A stretch of DNA of 64,000 bases from Paragyromitra xinjiangensis (lineage: Eukaryota > Ascomycota > Pezizomycetes > Pezizales > Discinaceae). This document shows positions 61,736 to 64,000 of this stretch, piece by piece. How positions within the stretch are numbered: the first letter of the stretch is position 1; each line of letters starts with the position of its first letter. Both the position numbers and the translations under genes were made by a program. The notes under the pieces were generated by a model. The model was not told the DNA's origin. It saw only the letters and a program-made list of their open reading frames with translations, and made no database searches. The stretch spans positions 372,001-436,000 of the forward strand of contig JBCAMK010000021.1 of NCBI GenBank assembly GCA_038503065.1, read 5' to 3'.

Positions 61736-64000
61736 AGATTTCATCTAGTTTACTTTAAATCTTTGGTTTCATCTGGAGTGTCACCTAGTATTCCTATCTT
61801 TGGCAATGCCTGTGATCTATGTTGTGACGACTTTCGTCGTTATCATTACTTTCTTTTCCTTCTGATTTTTTGCTTCACTGAAATCTATTTGGGCTTAGAG
61901 GATATATTTATCGGGGACGAATGGCGTTTTTCCTGTTGCTTTTATCATTTCCATATTTCCTTAATTATTCTTAATGGGGATTCATCTATTTCTTTTACTT
62001 ATGATCTTTCTATGATTTGTATTTTCTATCTCCTTTCATTACGACTCGCCCAAGTTTTGTCGGCATTTATACATAGGGGATCTTTCGGGGTTAAGGAGCT
62101 AGTGATACACGTGTAAGTTTGTATGAGGGAGAGTAGTTGCTATCGTAATTGCTATGGCGACATGCATATACCTAGCTTCACCCACCTTTCAGCTTAGCTT
62201 TGCTTTTTTATCCGGGTTTTTGCGGTTTGTGGATGTTGGTCTGCAACTTGCTGGAGGTGCCGCGGCGTTTGCTTTCTTATCTTTGTTTGCTTGGATATGT
62301 TTTTCTTGGTGGGGGCTTACTTCAGGTTTGTTGGGTCATGTTTGCTTTGCGTTGCTTCTAGGTGCGAAATAAAAGCCAATTTGATATCTGTGACTATCAG
62401 TTGCTGTTAGCGTGGGTGCAGCACGTTGATTTGGCTGGCGATCCTACGAAGAGGCCAATCATAGAGTCTGTCATGATACGCGATCGAAGGGCCTTTTATT
62501 GAGCTCCGATTTCGTTATGTTTTACATAATGATGAAAGGGCTGTCTTTGTTGTAGATACCACGCTTCTTCGCCGGCTAGTGGAATTAAGCGGGAGCGCCC
62601 CGTAGCAAGTAAGGCCGGAGCGCACTGCCCCAGAATATTCGTTATCAACATACCCTTTGCTCAACCCTTATAATGCCGAGTTGGGATTTACAAACCCCTA
62701 AGTTCCATTGGGCTGTCCCTACTACCCAATTGAAGAAACGGGACATGGGGTTCGCAATGATTATGAATACCATTTTAACCAGATATGTACCACGAAAACG
62801 CGATCCCCAGCCATTGGCTTTTAAGAGACCAGTAATCCAGTAATCATCCCTGCTAGCGCTACTAATCTATGCGCACCAAATACCTAATTTTAGGTTTGAA
62901 AAATGCATTTGTTAGCTGCTGAATTAAACTACTGGCCCAAGTCTAGTTATTCTGAGAAATAGTCACGAGTATTATTTTGTTATACTCTCTGAGATAGAGG
63001 TGTGAGTTAAATATCATCTAACGCTAAGGTATTCCGGAAATAGTAGTAGGGATTACACAGGGTTTCACAGATCAATTCCTCGTAACATCTCCGAGATTAA
63101 ACCGAGTGATATATTATGAATATATTTAACAATGCCTTGGAGCCACCCCATCTAATTTTCATAAACCAATAATATTTTTACGTATGGCCTAAATGTATGA
63201 CGAATGCTAGGGTATTCAGGTTGTCGGAGGAGGGCATTTTGCTCCTTGGTTATTGTGCTCAATATATATTCTAGCTCTACCCACATATGCTTATACGTAC
63301 AGTTGTGTGATATGGTACACCTTTTGTCTAGCAGCAAGACTTACAAACAACTCATATTCAAGGGCTAGGATAGAACATTCCTTAGTCGTTTAGGAAACTT
63401 TGTGTTTGTGTTTAATTCGTCGAAAGTGTTACAAGGCACATTTAGCCGGCTGGGCTATGGCGCTCATTGGTATTTGGGCGAGATAAGAAAATTAGGAAAA
63501 GTTTGTCCATTTAACTTAGGGAGTAGAATTTTTTCATTTTGAGTTTATCCCCCACTAAGATTTAGCCTAGCTGGACCCGACTTTAGGAGGGTAGCCTAGC
63601 CTATAGAAGTAGTAGATAAACCTACGGCCGGCCTTACCTCATGATGGCGCTACATTGTAAGAGGGTATGGCTAGATATGCAGTTTGCATGAACTATACGT
63701 ACATAGAAATATGCCTGAACTAGTTTTGTTCATAGGAGATAGGGTGTAGGATGCCGCCCCCTGCAAAGTGCTATCAAATTAATCAGTAAATTTGTCGGCA
63801 AAGAAAAGAGAGGTGATAATAATAGTTGGCTCCAACTTACTTCTAGATAACTACATGAGAATATTATTGAACTGTACGCGTCTCGCGACAAGTTTACAGG
63901 TCTTGACGCCCTCCCACAACATTCCACCCTCGTTAGCCAATAGAAACTCTTATAGGCATGCTCTACAAGGTATGGAAACGCATCAATAAACACATTGCTC
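61736..64000. other. Gene-free 3' flank
   Basis: The first 600 bases are T-rich, with a long frame (61763-62116) that looks like 3' UTR rather than a gene: extreme Phe/Leu/Ile content and no start context. The rest, to the window end, is AT-rich with only short frames. A gene truncated at the right edge was looked for and not seen. Confidence 0.55.

Noticed and set aside
61763..62116. 117-codon plus-strand frame after the SNF2 gene
   Set aside because: Composition follows T-rich 3' UTR; Phe/Ile/Leu-rich without membrane-protein features or a start context.
1..64000. CRISPR arrays, prokaryotic operons, rRNA, LTR retrotransposon, tRNA
   Set aside because: Looked for repeat-spacer patterns, Shine-Dalgarno spacing, long terminal direct repeats, reverse-transcriptase motifs and tRNA T-loop motifs; none was convincing by eye.

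Overview
This is a eukaryotic window from a filamentous ascomycete. The evidence is short introns (mostly 48-200 nt, GT-AG, with CTAAC/CTGAC-like branch sites), a group VI (Sln1-type) hybrid histidine kinase, a fungal NACHT-ankyrin (NLR-like) gene, a Boi/Pob1 SH3-SAM-PH scaffold and a Uls1-type SNF2 translocase. Gene density is low, with ten intact genes in 64 kb separated by 2-5 kb gaps. Together with an inverted-repeat transposon relic and decayed NLR material, this fits a repeat-rich Pezizomycetes-type genome (truffle, morel or desert-truffle relatives). That placement is inference. All exon structures were built by hand from splice signals, and every intact model closes in frame to a stop.

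Layout. 0-5.4 kb: no gene; a hairpin and a long leader of the next gene. 5.8-10.0 kb (+): SLN1 osmosensor. 13.2-15.6 kb (-): TM9/EMP70 endomembrane protein. 17.4-18.3 kb (+): remains of an NLR-like gene (HeLo-like N-terminus plus broken ankyrin repeats). 18.9-20.2 kb (+): quinone oxidoreductase. 20.7-22.9 kb (-): HerA-like P-loop ATPase with acidic, RGG and Q/N-rich tail. 26.3-29.7 kb (-): NACHT-ankyrin gene with near-identical 99-nt repeats and an unusual frame break/intron at the NACHT-ankyrin junction. 30.1-30.65 kb: foldback/MITE element with 114-bp terminal inverted repeats. 32.5-33.5 kb (-): secreted/membrane glycine-rich protein. 33.5-37 kb: gene-free, AT-leaning. 37.1-38.1 kb (+): TDG/MUG DNA glycosylase. 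41.4-46.0 kb (-): PIAS-type SP-RING SUMO ligase. 49.5-53.7 kb (+): Boi/Pob1 polarity scaffold. 57.6-61.7 kb (+): SNF2-RING translocase of the Uls1 type. 61.7-64 kb: gene-free.

Themes. Signalling, growth and trafficking genes (SLN1, Boi, TM9) are conserved housekeeping. A SUMO/DNA-repair group (TDG, PIAS ligase, Uls1-like) lies within 25 kb. The 17-31 kb stretch is the accessory part: an NLR relic, an NLR with a fast-evolving repeat array, and a non-autonomous transposon. No rRNA, CRISPR array or convincing tRNA was seen.
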